A DNA stretch of 64,000 nucleotides from JAFGNB01 sp050304135 (GTDB taxonomy: Bacteria > Fibrobacterota > Chitinivibrionia > Chitinivibrionales > Chitinispirillaceae): positions 62,001 through 126,000 of the forward strand of contig JBNLDC010000076.1 in the NCBI GenBank assembly GCA_050304135.1, given 5' to 3'. Positions within the stretch are counted from its first letter, which is position 1, and each line of letters begins with the position of its first letter. The position numbers were made by a program, and so were the translations under genes. The notes under the pieces were generated by a model. The model saw nothing but the letters and a program-made list of their open reading frames with translations. It ran no database searches and was not told the DNA's origin. Positions 19,294 through 27,869 of this stretch are shown one piece after another.

Positions 19294-19806
19294 GTGTTAA
19301 AAAAAGTTAAACTTCATTTGTTCCTATTTTTAATAAATAGAGTCCGTTTTTGGAACGGGCGATTAGGAATATATTCAAGGAGTTGTTTGTATCAAAAATT
19401 GTGTAAGAGTTGGGGAAAAAATGTAATAATCGGGCCAGCTGTTTATATGACTGGGTTTGATTTTATCGAGATAGGAAACAATGTGTCGATACACCAATTC
19501 TCTGTTATCTCTGGAGAGGGTGGGATCAAGATTGGTGACAATGTAAGTATCGCTCATAATTGTTCAGTTTTAACTACTTCACATATTAGTAATAACCCTA
19601 AATGTCCTACTAAAGATAGTGGCGTTCTCAAAGGTCCAGTAAGGATAGGTGAAAATGTATGGATCGGGTGCGGAGTACGAGTCCTATATAATGTGAATAT
19701 TGGATCAGGTGTAGTTATTGGCGCAAATACTGTTGTAAATAAGAATCTGAAAAACGATTTTGTTTACGCAGGAATTCCCGTAAAAGAGATTAAGCCAAGG
19801 TTATAA
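19294..19806 (+). CDS. hexapeptide-repeat acyltransferase (maltose/galactoside O-acetyltransferase-like)
   Basis: A 170-residue left-handed beta-helix protein with a GTG start 12 bases after the upstream gene. Hexapeptide turns run from IGPAVYM through IEIGNNVSI, IKIGDNVSI, VRIGENVWIG and IGSGVVIGANTVV, and the HNCSVLTTSHI segment supplies the likely catalytic His. Such trimeric enzymes transfer acetyl from acetyl-CoA to sugars. It could be the N-acetyltransferase (WbpD-like) for the 3-amino sugar or an O-acetyltransferase of the polymer; sequence alone does not decide. Confidence 0.85.
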   Translation: MLKKVKLHLFLFLINRVRFWNGRLGIYSRSCLYQKLCKSWGKNVIIGPAVYMTGFDFIEIGNNVSIHQFSVISGEGGIKIGDNVSIAHNCSVLTTSHISNNPKCPTKDSGVLKGPVRIGENVWIGCGVRVLYNVNIGSGVVIGANTVVNKNLKNDFVYAGIPVKEIKPRL

Positions 19807-19809
19807 GTT

Positions 19810-21171
19810 TTGGTTAATAAGAAGATCATTAATTTTATTTCATACAGCATACTTGGCTCATTGAATGCTTTTTTAAATATTCTACTTTTACCAATCTACA
19901 CGAACCTGCTCGAACCGTCATCATACGGGGTTCTTGCTTATATAGATGCTATAGTAATGTTTATAGCTGTATTTTCAATTCTTGGATTTCACACTTTTTT
20001 CATAAAATCATATAAAAGAGAAGAACGAAATGAATTGATGGGTTCATTAGTATCGTTCTTGATAATTTATAATATCATTATATGTCTTTTAGGATTTATT
20101 GCTCTTCCATTTATCTTTTCGTCTACTGTTTCAAGAATATCTTTCATTTTAGCTTTAGTAACCAATTTATCAAATACACTAATAGTGTTACCCTTAAGAG
20201 AAATAAAGGTTAAGGAAGAGGGATTGAAGTATGGCATAATATACGGGTCAATGTACCTACTTCAAAGTTTAGGTGCAGTTTTACTTGTGTGGAAAGGCTA
20301 CGGTATACTAGGTAGATATATCTCCTACTTTTGCGTATCGGTTCTCTATATGTTTATTATTTTGTTGTTCTGTAAAATACCTATTTTTAAGTTTGTTAAT
20401 ATAAATAAGATAAAAGGTGCCTTGTCACTTGGAATTTATCTTGTTTTTAGCAATCTTTCTATAATGATTATAAATTTATCAGATAGGATATTACTTAAAA
20501 GATTTGTTGATTTTGAGAATGTTGGTGTTTATTCTGTCGGTTATACTCTGGGAGTATGGCTGTCTATTATTGGGGTCGCTTTTTTTAATACATTTGAACC
20601 TTCTTTATACACATTGGAATTGGGGAAAAAATACTTTGCTACGTTAAAACAGAACTTATCCATATCATATCTACTTCTAATGATACCTGTACTGATAATT
20701 TATTTTTTAGGAGATTATATATATCCGATCTTTTTAAATGAAAAGTATTTAAGAGGGCTCGAAATAACAAAAAACACTGTTTTAGTGGTTGTATATATAA
20801 TGCTTTATAACTTTTATAGTCTTATTGCTGTTAGGTTAAATTATAAAAAAATAATACTATTTATAACAATTTTAGGGGCAGTATCAAACATTGCTATTAA
20901 TTTGATTTTAATACCGAAGATGGGAATTATTGCAGCTGCTTACTCAACAATAATATCCTACTTTTTAATGGGGGTATTTTTTTTAATAATTCTTATTAAG
21001 GTTAAAGGATTGTTTTTGTCAGTTCTCTTATATTGTATATTGCCAATGTTTATACTCGGAATGACTTATATAGGCAGAGAAACAGTTTGGGCTGGTCTTT
21101 TTGTGATAATGGTACTTTTGGTAAACTTAAAACACAATTTTAAAAGAGTAAGAATCGATCTAAAAATATGA
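19810..21171 (+). CDS. Wzx-type polysaccharide flippase
   Basis: A 453-residue, strongly hydrophobic protein with about twelve to fourteen predicted membrane spans, of the MATE-like polysaccharide-synthase (Wzx/RfbX) superfamily. The N-terminal pattern (ILGSLNAFLNILLLPIYTNLLEPSSYGVLAYIDA) is typical. It would move the lipid-linked repeat unit from the cytoplasmic to the periplasmic face. The start is a TTG three bases after the previous stop and the end overlaps the next gene by four bases, so translation is probably coupled. It is as AT-rich as the other island genes. Confidence 0.9.
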   Translation: MVNKKIINFISYSILGSLNAFLNILLLPIYTNLLEPSSYGVLAYIDAIVMFIAVFSILGFHTFFIKSYKREERNELMGSLVSFLIIYNIIICLLGFIALPFIFSSTVSRISFILALVTNLSNTLIVLPLREIKVKEEGLKYGIIYGSMYLLQSLGAVLLVWKGYGILGRYISYFCVSVLYMFIILLFCKIPIFKFVNINKIKGALSLGIYLVFSNLSIMIINLSDRILLKRFVDFENVGVYSVGYTLGVWLSIIGVAFFNTFEPSLYTLELGKKYFATLKQNLSISYLLLMIPVLIIYFLGDYIYPIFLNEKYLRGLEITKNTVLVVVYIMLYNFYSLIAVRLNYKKIILFITILGAVSNIAINLILIPKMGIIAAAYSTIISYFLMGVFFLIILIKVKGLFLSVLLYCILPMFILGMTYIGRETVWAGLFVIMVLLVNLKHNFKRVRIDLKI

Positions 21172-22517
21172 TAAAAATAACGATTATTATTGATATATTT
21201 CTAAGTTTTATTGTTGGACTGTTATTTGTGTTAAGTACGTTTGTTGTAAAATTTCTACTTAAAACTAAAATGCCGGCCGAGGTGAATAAAAATATATTGA
21301 TTATTGACACCTCTCATTCTTACGACTCGATAAAACGGCACGGTCATGAGAATATGATTATGTCAAGAGACCTTAATCGATATTTCAATAAAGTAATAAC
21401 TGTTTATCCAATACTAGGAAGTAATCCATTTGATGTTGTTCCTACATTTAAAGGGTTGTTGCTTAAAAGAAAATTAAATGAGCAGCATGAATTTTATGAG
21501 TGTAAGATGTACTTGACTCCAGTTCTGAATCATTTTAAAGCTCTGAACTTCGTGTTGTCACAAATAAAGCTACTGTTTTTTTTAAAAAAATTGATTGTTA
21601 AGGAAAATGTTTGTGTAGTTAGAGGTGCAGAACCATTTCTTACTGGTTTGTATGCGTTAATTCTTTCTTCTTGGAGTACTATCCCTTATGTTTTAAGAAT
21701 AGGAGCAAATTTTGATACACTTTATAAAAATGGGATATTAACTTTTAAACGGATATTTATTTCATATAAAATTGAAAAACTAATTGGAAAAATAGTTTTT
21801 AAAAATTGTGATCTTGTTTTGGCGGCGAATGATAACTACAAACAGTATGCAATTCAAAATGGCGCTCCAGAAAAAAAAGTAGAAGTAATTCGCTATGGAA
21901 ATATTATTGAAAAAAATCATTTTGATTCTCCAGAGAATAGGCCTTTTCCGGATAATTTACCCTGGAAAGAAAAAAAATTCTTTATCATTGTCGGAAGATT
22001 GACGGCTGTAAAGCATCCTGAAGATGTGCTCGTAGCATTTGAAAAAATCTATAGAAACAATAAAGATATCGGTATCGTTTTTGTGGGTGAAGGTGATACT
22101 GAAAATGAATTAAAGACGCTATGTAAAAAACTATGCATTGAAAACAATGTAGTTTTTACAGGAAATAAAGATCAGCAATGGTTACATAAAGTTTATCCCA
22201 ACGCCTTGGCTTACCTTTCTCCTTTGACTGGAAGAGCATTAGTAGAAGCAGCTCTTGCTGAATTACCTATGATAGCCTATGATTATGAGTGGCATTCTGA
22301 AGTTGTAAAAAATGGAGAAACCGGCTATTTGGTAGAATATCGTAATGTTGATCAAATGGCCGATGCAATGATGGATGTTATTTTGAACACCGAGAATGCA
22401 AAAAAACTGGGATCAAACGCAAGAAAGTTTGTTATCGAAATTATGCACTACGATAAATTACGAGAAAAAGAAATCGCAGCATATAATAAGATGTTTAAGG
22501 TTAAAAAATATGTTTAG
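21168..22517 (+). CDS. GT4-family glycosyltransferase with N-terminal membrane anchor
   Basis: A 449-residue protein. Residues ~4-30 form a membrane span, then comes a GT-B domain. The C-terminal half carries the GT4 signature: FIIVGRLTAVKHPEDVLVAFEKI, VFVGEGDTENELKTLC, VVFTGNKDQQWL and a nucleotide-sugar EX7E-like stretch (TGRALVEAALAELPMIAYD). It adds a sugar to the growing lipid-linked unit. The start overlaps the flippase stop (ATGA) and the end overlaps the next acetyltransferase by eight bases. Donor and acceptor are unknown. Confidence 0.9.
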   Translation: MIKITIIIDIFLSFIVGLLFVLSTFVVKFLLKTKMPAEVNKNILIIDTSHSYDSIKRHGHENMIMSRDLNRYFNKVITVYPILGSNPFDVVPTFKGLLLKRKLNEQHEFYECKMYLTPVLNHFKALNFVLSQIKLLFFLKKLIVKENVCVVRGAEPFLTGLYALILSSWSTIPYVLRIGANFDTLYKNGILTFKRIFISYKIEKLIGKIVFKNCDLVLAANDNYKQYAIQNGAPEKKVEVIRYGNIIEKNHFDSPENRPFPDNLPWKEKKFFIIVGRLTAVKHPEDVLVAFEKIYRNNKDIGIVFVGEGDTENELKTLCKKLCIENNVVFTGNKDQQWLHKVYPNALAYLSPLTGRALVEAALAELPMIAYDYEWHSEVVKNGETGYLVEYRNVDQMADAMMDVILNTENAKKLGSNARKFVIEIMHYDKLREKEIAAYNKMFKVKKYV

Positions 22518-22956
22518 ATACGCAGGCAGAAGCCGATTGTCGATATTGATTGAGAGTGTTCTGGGAACTCGAAATGTTTTATTTAAACCAATAAGAACGA
22601 TTCTCGGCTACATATTCCATATTGAAATTAATCCTCTCCTGTTTAGTAATAAGTTACTTTTGATACACCCCTATAACATTATTATCCATAACAATTCTGT
22701 TGTTGGTAAAAATTGCACTATTTACAATAATGTAACTATCGCTAATTCAGATTTTGGTAATAAACAAGGTGCACCGACCATTGGTGATGATGTTATTATT
22801 TATCCTAATGTCGTCATTGTCGGTAGGGTTACGATAGGGAATAAGGTGATTATCGGTGCGGGGAGCATTGTTACCCGATCATTTGGAGACAATGTTATTG
22901 TAGCGGGGAACCCGGCTACAGTAATAAGTAAAAATAATTATACTGGTGCGGGATAA
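22510..22956 (+). CDS. serine-acetyltransferase-like hexapeptide acyltransferase
   Basis: A 148-residue left-handed beta-helix protein of the CysE-like/EpsH-type group: FHIEINPLLFSNKLLLIHPYNIIIHNNSVVGKN, IYNNVTIANSDFG, PTIGDDVIIYPNVVIVG, and VIIGAGSIVTRSFGDN near the end. It is much shorter than true CysE, lacking its N-terminal helical domain, as is usual for sugar O-acetyltransferases in polysaccharide loci. The ATG at 22510 overlaps the upstream stop; longer frames would run inside the glycosyltransferase gene. It probably acetylates the glycan. Confidence 0.83.
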   Translation: MFRYAGRSRLSILIESVLGTRNVLFKPIRTILGYIFHIEINPLLFSNKLLLIHPYNIIIHNNSVVGKNCTIYNNVTIANSDFGNKQGAPTIGDDVIIYPNVVIVGRVTIGNKVIIGAGSIVTRSFGDNVIVAGNPATVISKNNYTGAG

Positions 22957-22960
22957 AGCT

Positions 22961-23698
22961 ATGCGTATAAATGATTGTTTTAAAAATAAAATTGTTATAG
23001 CAGGAATTATGATTGGTGTTGCTTCATCTGTTGTTACAATTCTGGGAGTACACAGTGTTGACAATAAAATATCAATGGAAGATTCTACTTATATACCAAA
23101 ATATTTGACAGGTATTAGTAAACTGAAAAATATGCATAGTTATGAAGAGGAAATTGATTTCATTACAGCAGTGCAGGCATCTGTTTTAAAAATTGCCCCC
23201 GGTTTTAATAGAATCCCTCTGAATCAGAAACGAGAGCCCAAAGAGCTGTTTTATTCAAAATCCGGTTTGTGTTTTGATAGAAGTCGTGTGATTGAAAAAA
23301 TACTACGATATTCCGGCTTTAAGACCAGGCATATTTCAATGTTTTCAACTGTGGCAAGCGGATCTGGAATAAAAGCATTTATTTCAAAAGAGACATCATC
23401 TCATGCAATAACCGAAGTGTTTACAAAAAAAGGATGGTTAGTGATTGATTCAAATGCCCCATGGATATCATTAAGCGATAAAGGGCTTCCGGTCTCAATG
23501 AAAACGATTCAAGAGAATTCAAAGGGTAAAAATAAATTCACCTGGGCAGAGGAACCTCCAACAAGTATATATAATGATCCTTTTGTTTTTTTATACGGAT
23601 TTTATTCCCGACATGGGCGATTCTACCCTCCATATGATCCGATTCCCGATATACACTATGGGGAGTTTATTCAGAATGTTATCAGATCGCAGCTATAA
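22961..23698 (+). CDS. transglutaminase-like (cysteine-protease fold) protein with N-terminal anchor
   Basis: A 245-residue protein. A hydrophobic segment (about residues 10-30) suggests an inner-membrane anchor with the remainder in the periplasm. A transglutaminase-like triad is visible: Cys104 in SGLCFDRSRVIEKILRYSGF, His148 in SSHAITEVF and Asp163 in WLVIDSNAPW. This family includes proteases and amidases as well as cross-linking enzymes. A few exopolysaccharide loci carry such proteins, but the role is undefined. GGG stands just upstream of the chosen ATG; a GTG at 22946 is in frame. The next glycosyltransferase starts three bases after its stop. Confidence 0.75.
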   Translation: MRINDCFKNKIVIAGIMIGVASSVVTILGVHSVDNKISMEDSTYIPKYLTGISKLKNMHSYEEEIDFITAVQASVLKIAPGFNRIPLNQKREPKELFYSKSGLCFDRSRVIEKILRYSGFKTRHISMFSTVASGSGIKAFISKETSSHAITEVFTKKGWLVIDSNAPWISLSDKGLPVSMKTIQENSKGKNKFTWAEEPPTSIYNDPFVFLYGFYSRHGRFYPPYDPIPDIHYGEFIQNVIRSQL

Positions 23699-23701
23699 AA
23701 T

Positions 23702-24838
23702 ATGAAAATATTATACTTATGCAGAAAACTGAATGTTGGAGGTGTCGAAAAAAACATAACACTTCTTTCTAATGAATTGAAAAAGAATAATCATGAGGTA
23801 CTTGTAGGGGCAAGTGACGGTATTATTAGAGGAGATTTAGAAAAAAATGGAATTAAATGTGTTCTTTTCAAACATAATTTCAGGAATCCGATTGATTGTC
23901 TTTCAGATCTATGTGCACTTCACAAAGTTATAACAATCGAAAAACCTGATATCCTACACATATTTTCAATAAATCCTGCAATTAATCTGTTTGTCTATAA
24001 ATTATTTATAAAGATAATGACTTTAGGAATAAAGAAGTTACCGCCTGTTGTTTGCAGCATAATGGGGCTCGTAAACTCTTCGGATGAATCACCGTATATA
24101 TCGTACATAAGAACTTTGGGAGTGACGTTAGGGTCAAAAAGGATTTTTGTTATTTCACCTAAAATTCATGAGGTCGTATCCCGGCTTCCAATTAATAGAA
24201 AAAGGATCAAGCTCCAACATGTGGTTGGAATTGAAGTGCCGGAGAGATCAATTGTTACTGTTCAAAGAGACAGCATAAAAAAAGAATTGAATCTTAAAGA
24301 TGATGATAGAGCAATAATGACAATCGGAAGACTCGATGACAGTAAAAATCATGAATTGTTTATTAACGCAGCTGAATTGTTGAGGAGTAAAAAAATCAAA
24401 TGGTTTATTATCGGTGAGGGTCCCTCAAGAGAAATACTTGAAAAGTTAATAAAAGATAACTCGCTTGATGATAACGTTTATTTACTTGGGCAACGTTCTG
24501 ATATCTATGAGTTGCTAAGTGTCTGTGATATTTATATTCGTCCCGGTATTATTGAAGGTTTCGTGGGAATAACCGTATTTGAAGCGCAGATATTAGGAAT
24601 CCCCGTGTTGGCATTTGATACAAAAGATGTTCGGATTGCTATTAAAGACGGGGAAACCGGTTTTCTAGTAAAAAACAATGATGTAAAAGATTTAGCTGAT
24701 AAGATAGACTACTGTTTACATAATAATGAAATATGCAGAGTTGTAGGAGAAAATGGATGTGGATTTGTTAAAAAGAACTTTGAAATATCGAATATTGTAA
24801 AAAAGTTGGTAAATGCCTATGAAGAGGAAATTAAATGA
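23702..24838 (+). CDS. GT4-family glycosyltransferase
   Basis: A 378-residue GT-B enzyme. The N-terminus (ILYLCRKLNVGGVEKNITLLSNELKKNNHEV) is typical of GT4, as is the C-terminal ImTIGRLDDSKNHELFINAAELL, WFIIGEGPSREILEKLI, VYLLGQRSDIYELLSVCDIYIRPGIIEGFVGITVFEAQILGIPVLAF (EX7E-type). It is cytoplasmic or peripheral at the inner membrane, and transfers a sugar to a lipid-linked acceptor. Its stop overlaps the following LpxA-like start by four bases. Specificity is unknown. Confidence 0.92.
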   Translation: MKILYLCRKLNVGGVEKNITLLSNELKKNNHEVLVGASDGIIRGDLEKNGIKCVLFKHNFRNPIDCLSDLCALHKVITIEKPDILHIFSINPAINLFVYKLFIKIMTLGIKKLPPVVCSIMGLVNSSDESPYISYIRTLGVTLGSKRIFVISPKIHEVVSRLPINRKRIKLQHVVGIEVPERSIVTVQRDSIKKELNLKDDDRAIMTIGRLDDSKNHELFINAAELLRSKKIKWFIIGEGPSREILEKLIKDNSLDDNVYLLGQRSDIYELLSVCDIYIRPGIIEGFVGITVFEAQILGIPVLAFDTKDVRIAIKDGETGFLVKNNDVKDLADKIDYCLHNNEICRVVGENGCGFVKKNFEISNIVKKLVNAYEEEIK

Positions 24839-25659
24839 CGAAAAATATAAAAATCGGGAAAAATTCCTTTATCAGTTCGAATATCGTTTTTGGTAATAAC
24901 GTTCAAATTGGTAATAATGTGACGTTGGATGGAACCGGCAGTATTGGTGATGATACAATAATGGGCAATAATATTTCAATGAAGGGCGATTTTGTTATCG
25001 GGAAAAGAAATATTATTTCTGACTTTGTTTATATGGAGAATAGAAATGAGATTGGCAATGATAATAAAATAGGCCCATTCACTTCATTCGGACTTGAGCC
25101 GCAAGATAAGAATTTTAAACCGAATTCAACCAAAGTTATAATTGGTAATAAAAATACCATTAGGGAATATTCAACTGTTCACAAAGGGACAAAGGGGGAC
25201 ACGAAAATTGGAAATGATAATTTTATTATGTCATCATCTGTTATAAATCATGACTGTAACATCGGCAATGGGGTCATTTTAGCTTCCGGTTGTATTCTCG
25301 GTGGGTATGTTGCTGTAGGTGATTTTGCTTATCTGGGACAGGGTGTAGCTTGTCACCAGCAGGTGAGAATCGGAACGTGTGTTTTTATCGGAATGAATAG
25401 TAAAGTTGCACGGGATATACCTCCTTTTTTAATCGTAGACGGATCGCCTTTAAAAAAGAAAAAGGTGAATAGTATTGGAATGAAAAGAAATGGTTTTAAT
25501 CAAAATTCTGTAGAGTCTATTGTGAGTATATACAAAAATTTGATTGTTTCTCCAAATAAAAAAAATGAAATACATCAAATTGAAGAGAATGACCCTGCGG
25601 ATACGATATTAATTAAATTCCTAGAAGAAGATAGTGTACGATCAGTAATGTGGATTTGA
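24835..25659 (+). CDS. LpxA-like UDP-sugar acyltransferase inside the glycan locus
   Basis: This 274-residue protein aligns by eye with the whole of LpxA (about 262 in E. coli). It has hexapeptide repeats, then FTSFGLEPQDKNF, VIIGNKNTIREYSTVHKGT, SSVINHDCNIG (His139 at the position of catalytic His125), GGYVAVGDFAYLGQG, HQQVRIG, and the C-terminal helical VNSIGMKRNGFNQNSVESI. LpxA transfers a beta-hydroxyacyl chain from ACP to UDP-GlcNAc, or to UDP-GlcNAc3N in species with GnnA/GnnB. It is translationally coupled to a glycosyltransferase and followed by a GnnA-like oxidoreductase. It is therefore either an additional acyltransferase for a surface glycan or the genome's LpxA in an unusual place. 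Confidence 0.85.
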   Translation: MTKNIKIGKNSFISSNIVFGNNVQIGNNVTLDGTGSIGDDTIMGNNISMKGDFVIGKRNIISDFVYMENRNEIGNDNKIGPFTSFGLEPQDKNFKPNSTKVIIGNKNTIREYSTVHKGTKGDTKIGNDNFIMSSSVINHDCNIGNGVILASGCILGGYVAVGDFAYLGQGVACHQQVRIGTCVFIGMNSKVARDIPPFLIVDGSPLKKKKVNSIGMKRNGFNQNSVESIVSIYKNLIVSPNKKNEIHQIEENDPADTILIKFLEEDSVRSVMWI

Positions 25660-25694
25660 CTATCCGGTACTACACATTTTCATGAGGGGAAAAA

Positions 25695-26594
25695 ATGATA
25701 CATTTAGGAATCGTCGGACTAGGTGTAATGGGTAAAAACCATTATCGTGTTGCTCAAGAGATCAGCGGAATTGAAGTTGCTGCAATATGTGACCTGAATG
25801 AATTACCGGAGGTGGATGTTCCGCAATTCCGTCATTATGAAAAAATGCTTGACAGTATAAATCTAGATGCGGTTGTAATTGCAGTTCCAACAAGATATCA
25901 CTTTGCGATTGCAGAAGCTTGTATAAAAAGGGGGCTTCATCTTTTAATCGAAAAGCCGGTTACTTCAAATGTTGAAGATGGAAGAAGGTTAAAAAAATTA
26001 GCTGAAACAAATGAAGTCAATGTTGTTATCGGGCATATTGAAAGATTTAATCCTGTTGTAAATTCACTTCGTCATGCAATAGCTGGTAAAGATGTCATTA
26101 GTATTACCATCAGTAGAGTCGGACCTTTTCCTCCAAGAATTACTGATGTTGGCGTTTTAACTGACCTGGCTGTACATGATATTGACCTATTACTCCACTT
26201 GTCAGGAAAAGATATTACCCGAAAAAGTATTTTTTCAACAAAAAGTGTAAATAAACAGTTTGAAGATAATGCGATACTGCAATTTAAACTGGGCGAAAGT
26301 ATTGTAGCTTGTATTACTACCAACTGGATTACGCCTTTTAAAAAGAGAACTATTGAAGTTGCTACCGTTGATTCCTATTTTGAAGCTGATCTTCAGTCTC
26401 AGGAACTCAAAGAGTATTCAAATTTTAAATTAAACAATTCTTGTGTTGTGAGAAATTGTTTTGTGCGAAAAGGAGAGCCGCTTAGAATTGAACTGGAATC
26501 ATTTAAAAAGCATGTTGAAGGAAATCATGAAATGCCATTTGCAAGTATTGACGATAGCATACGGACATTAGAAGCGATTGCTGATTTTAAGTGA
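25695..26594 (+). CDS. Gfo/Idh/MocA oxidoreductase (GnnA-like)
   Basis: A 299-residue NAD(P)-dependent oxidoreductase: Rossmann GIVGLGVMGKNHYRV, AAICDLNE, AVPTRYHFAIAEACIKRG, EKPVTSN and VIGHIERFNPVV, then LTDLAVHDIDLLLHLSG. The EKP and H-D-I-D-L motifs are the normal catalytic landmarks. In species with GnnA, a similar enzyme oxidises UDP-GlcNAc at C3 so that GnnB can aminate it for LpxA. Its position directly after the LpxA-like gene supports that type of reaction. It is not a close copy of the WlbA-like gene at 16069, so two different 3-keto sugars may be made. Confidence 0.87.
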   Translation: MIHLGIVGLGVMGKNHYRVAQEISGIEVAAICDLNELPEVDVPQFRHYEKMLDSINLDAVVIAVPTRYHFAIAEACIKRGLHLLIEKPVTSNVEDGRRLKKLAETNEVNVVIGHIERFNPVVNSLRHAIAGKDVISITISRVGPFPPRITDVGVLTDLAVHDIDLLLHLSGKDITRKSIFSTKSVNKQFEDNAILQFKLGESIVACITTNWITPFKKRTIEVATVDSYFEADLQSQELKEYSNFKLNNSCVVRNCFVRKGEPLRIELESFKKHVEGNHEMPFASIDDSIRTLEAIADFK

Positions 26595-26603
26595 TTTTAA
26601 TAT

Positions 26604-27851
26604 ATGTCTATTAGTGCTATTTTTGCATTTATCTTTAGCGTAGTTTTTATACGTGTCTATATCCAGTGGTTGTATAAAGGTGATACTCTGTATAAAAGAA
26701 AGGTTTGGAGAAGACATTTCCTGCCAATATATTTAATAAATGCAATTTCATTCTTTTCGATAGCGATGATGTTTTTGATGACTTACGGGTATATAACTGA
26801 TGATAAAGGGTATTTTCGACACTCCATTAACTATCAGGGCTCCTTTTTTGAATCTTCAGGAACCACTTTTATGTGGTATATATCTAAGCCATTGACCACA
26901 TATCTAAAATTTAACCTGCCAGCATGCCATATACTGTTTGGGACATTCGGATTTGTTGGTAGTCTTAATTTTTTAAAATTATTTTCATTAAGAACGAATT
27001 ATTCGGATAAGAAATACAAAAAGAATAATCAGTTGAAAATGTATGCAATCATGTGCTTTCCTAATTTCATGGCTTGGGGGAGATTTTACGGAAAAGATTC
27101 AAGCATGTTTTTTTTAGCATCCGTTTATATCTTAAATGTCTATAGTATGTTTATCAACAGGGAGTGGAGGGTTAGAACTGTATTAGGAATAGTACTCCCA
27201 TTGATAGTAATGTTTAAGATCAGGCCGCATATTGCGGGAGCTTTGTTAGTGTCCTTTGCCTTCGGCCTTATTTTTATACTTTACAAAAGGAGTGTTTCAT
27301 TCAAACCGAGCCTAAGGGCTATCTATAGATACTTATTTCCGGTGGTAATAATAGGTGTAGTGGCAGTTCTGACAATAAAAATGATTTCCAGAGTGTCCGG
27401 TGAAGAGGATGTATCTGTTGAAATAGTTCAGGGTTCAATTGTTAGTGCTGCAAAAATGGGTGCATATGGCGGGTCCTCAACTGAACTGGCAGGAAAACTG
27501 AGGACTGATCCTTCCCTGCTTTATCGCCCTCAACAAATTCTAATTAATGTAATAAATCTTTACATGTCACCTTTTCCATGGAAAGTTCGGGGGGGGTCTG
27601 ATGTCATAGCATTATTATCTAATGTACTTTTATTATGGCTGATTTATAAATTCAGAAAAGATATAACGATTGATGGACTATTTCAAAAATACCTCTTAAT
27701 AATAATACTGTTTTTAACGGCCCTTATATCTTTTATGTCGGGTAATGTCGGTTTAATATTACGACAAAAAACGGTGATTTTACCATTTATATTATTATTT
27801 ATATTTTACAGAAAAGAAAAGCAGTTGAATAAGTATGCTGCTCAAGTATAA
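26604..27851 (+). CDS. Wzy-like polysaccharide polymerase (multi-spanning membrane protein)
   Basis: A 415-residue protein with about eight to ten hydrophobic spans and a large periplasmic loop (about residues 255-315). It ends in FMSGNVGLILRQKTVILPFILLFIF, a layout common in glycan polymerases and EpsG-like proteins, where an R-x-K/R precedes a final span. It lies inside the same locus as a flippase and glycosyltransferases, and no other polymerase candidate is present. Polymerases are too divergent for a firm family call, so the function is inferred from topology and context. Confidence 0.7.
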   Translation: MSISAIFAFIFSVVFIRVYIQWLYKGDTLYKRKVWRRHFLPIYLINAISFFSIAMMFLMTYGYITDDKGYFRHSINYQGSFFESSGTTFMWYISKPLTTYLKFNLPACHILFGTFGFVGSLNFLKLFSLRTNYSDKKYKKNNQLKMYAIMCFPNFMAWGRFYGKDSSMFFLASVYILNVYSMFINREWRVRTVLGIVLPLIVMFKIRPHIAGALLVSFAFGLIFILYKRSVSFKPSLRAIYRYLFPVVIIGVVAVLTIKMISRVSGEEDVSVEIVQGSIVSAAKMGAYGGSSTELAGKLRTDPSLLYRPQQILINVINLYMSPFPWKVRGGSDVIALLSNVLLLWLIYKFRKDITIDGLFQKYLLIIILFLTALISFMSGNVGLILRQKTVILPFILLFIFYRKEKQLNKYAAQV

Positions 27852-27869
27852 TGCAATGCAGGTAAATAA

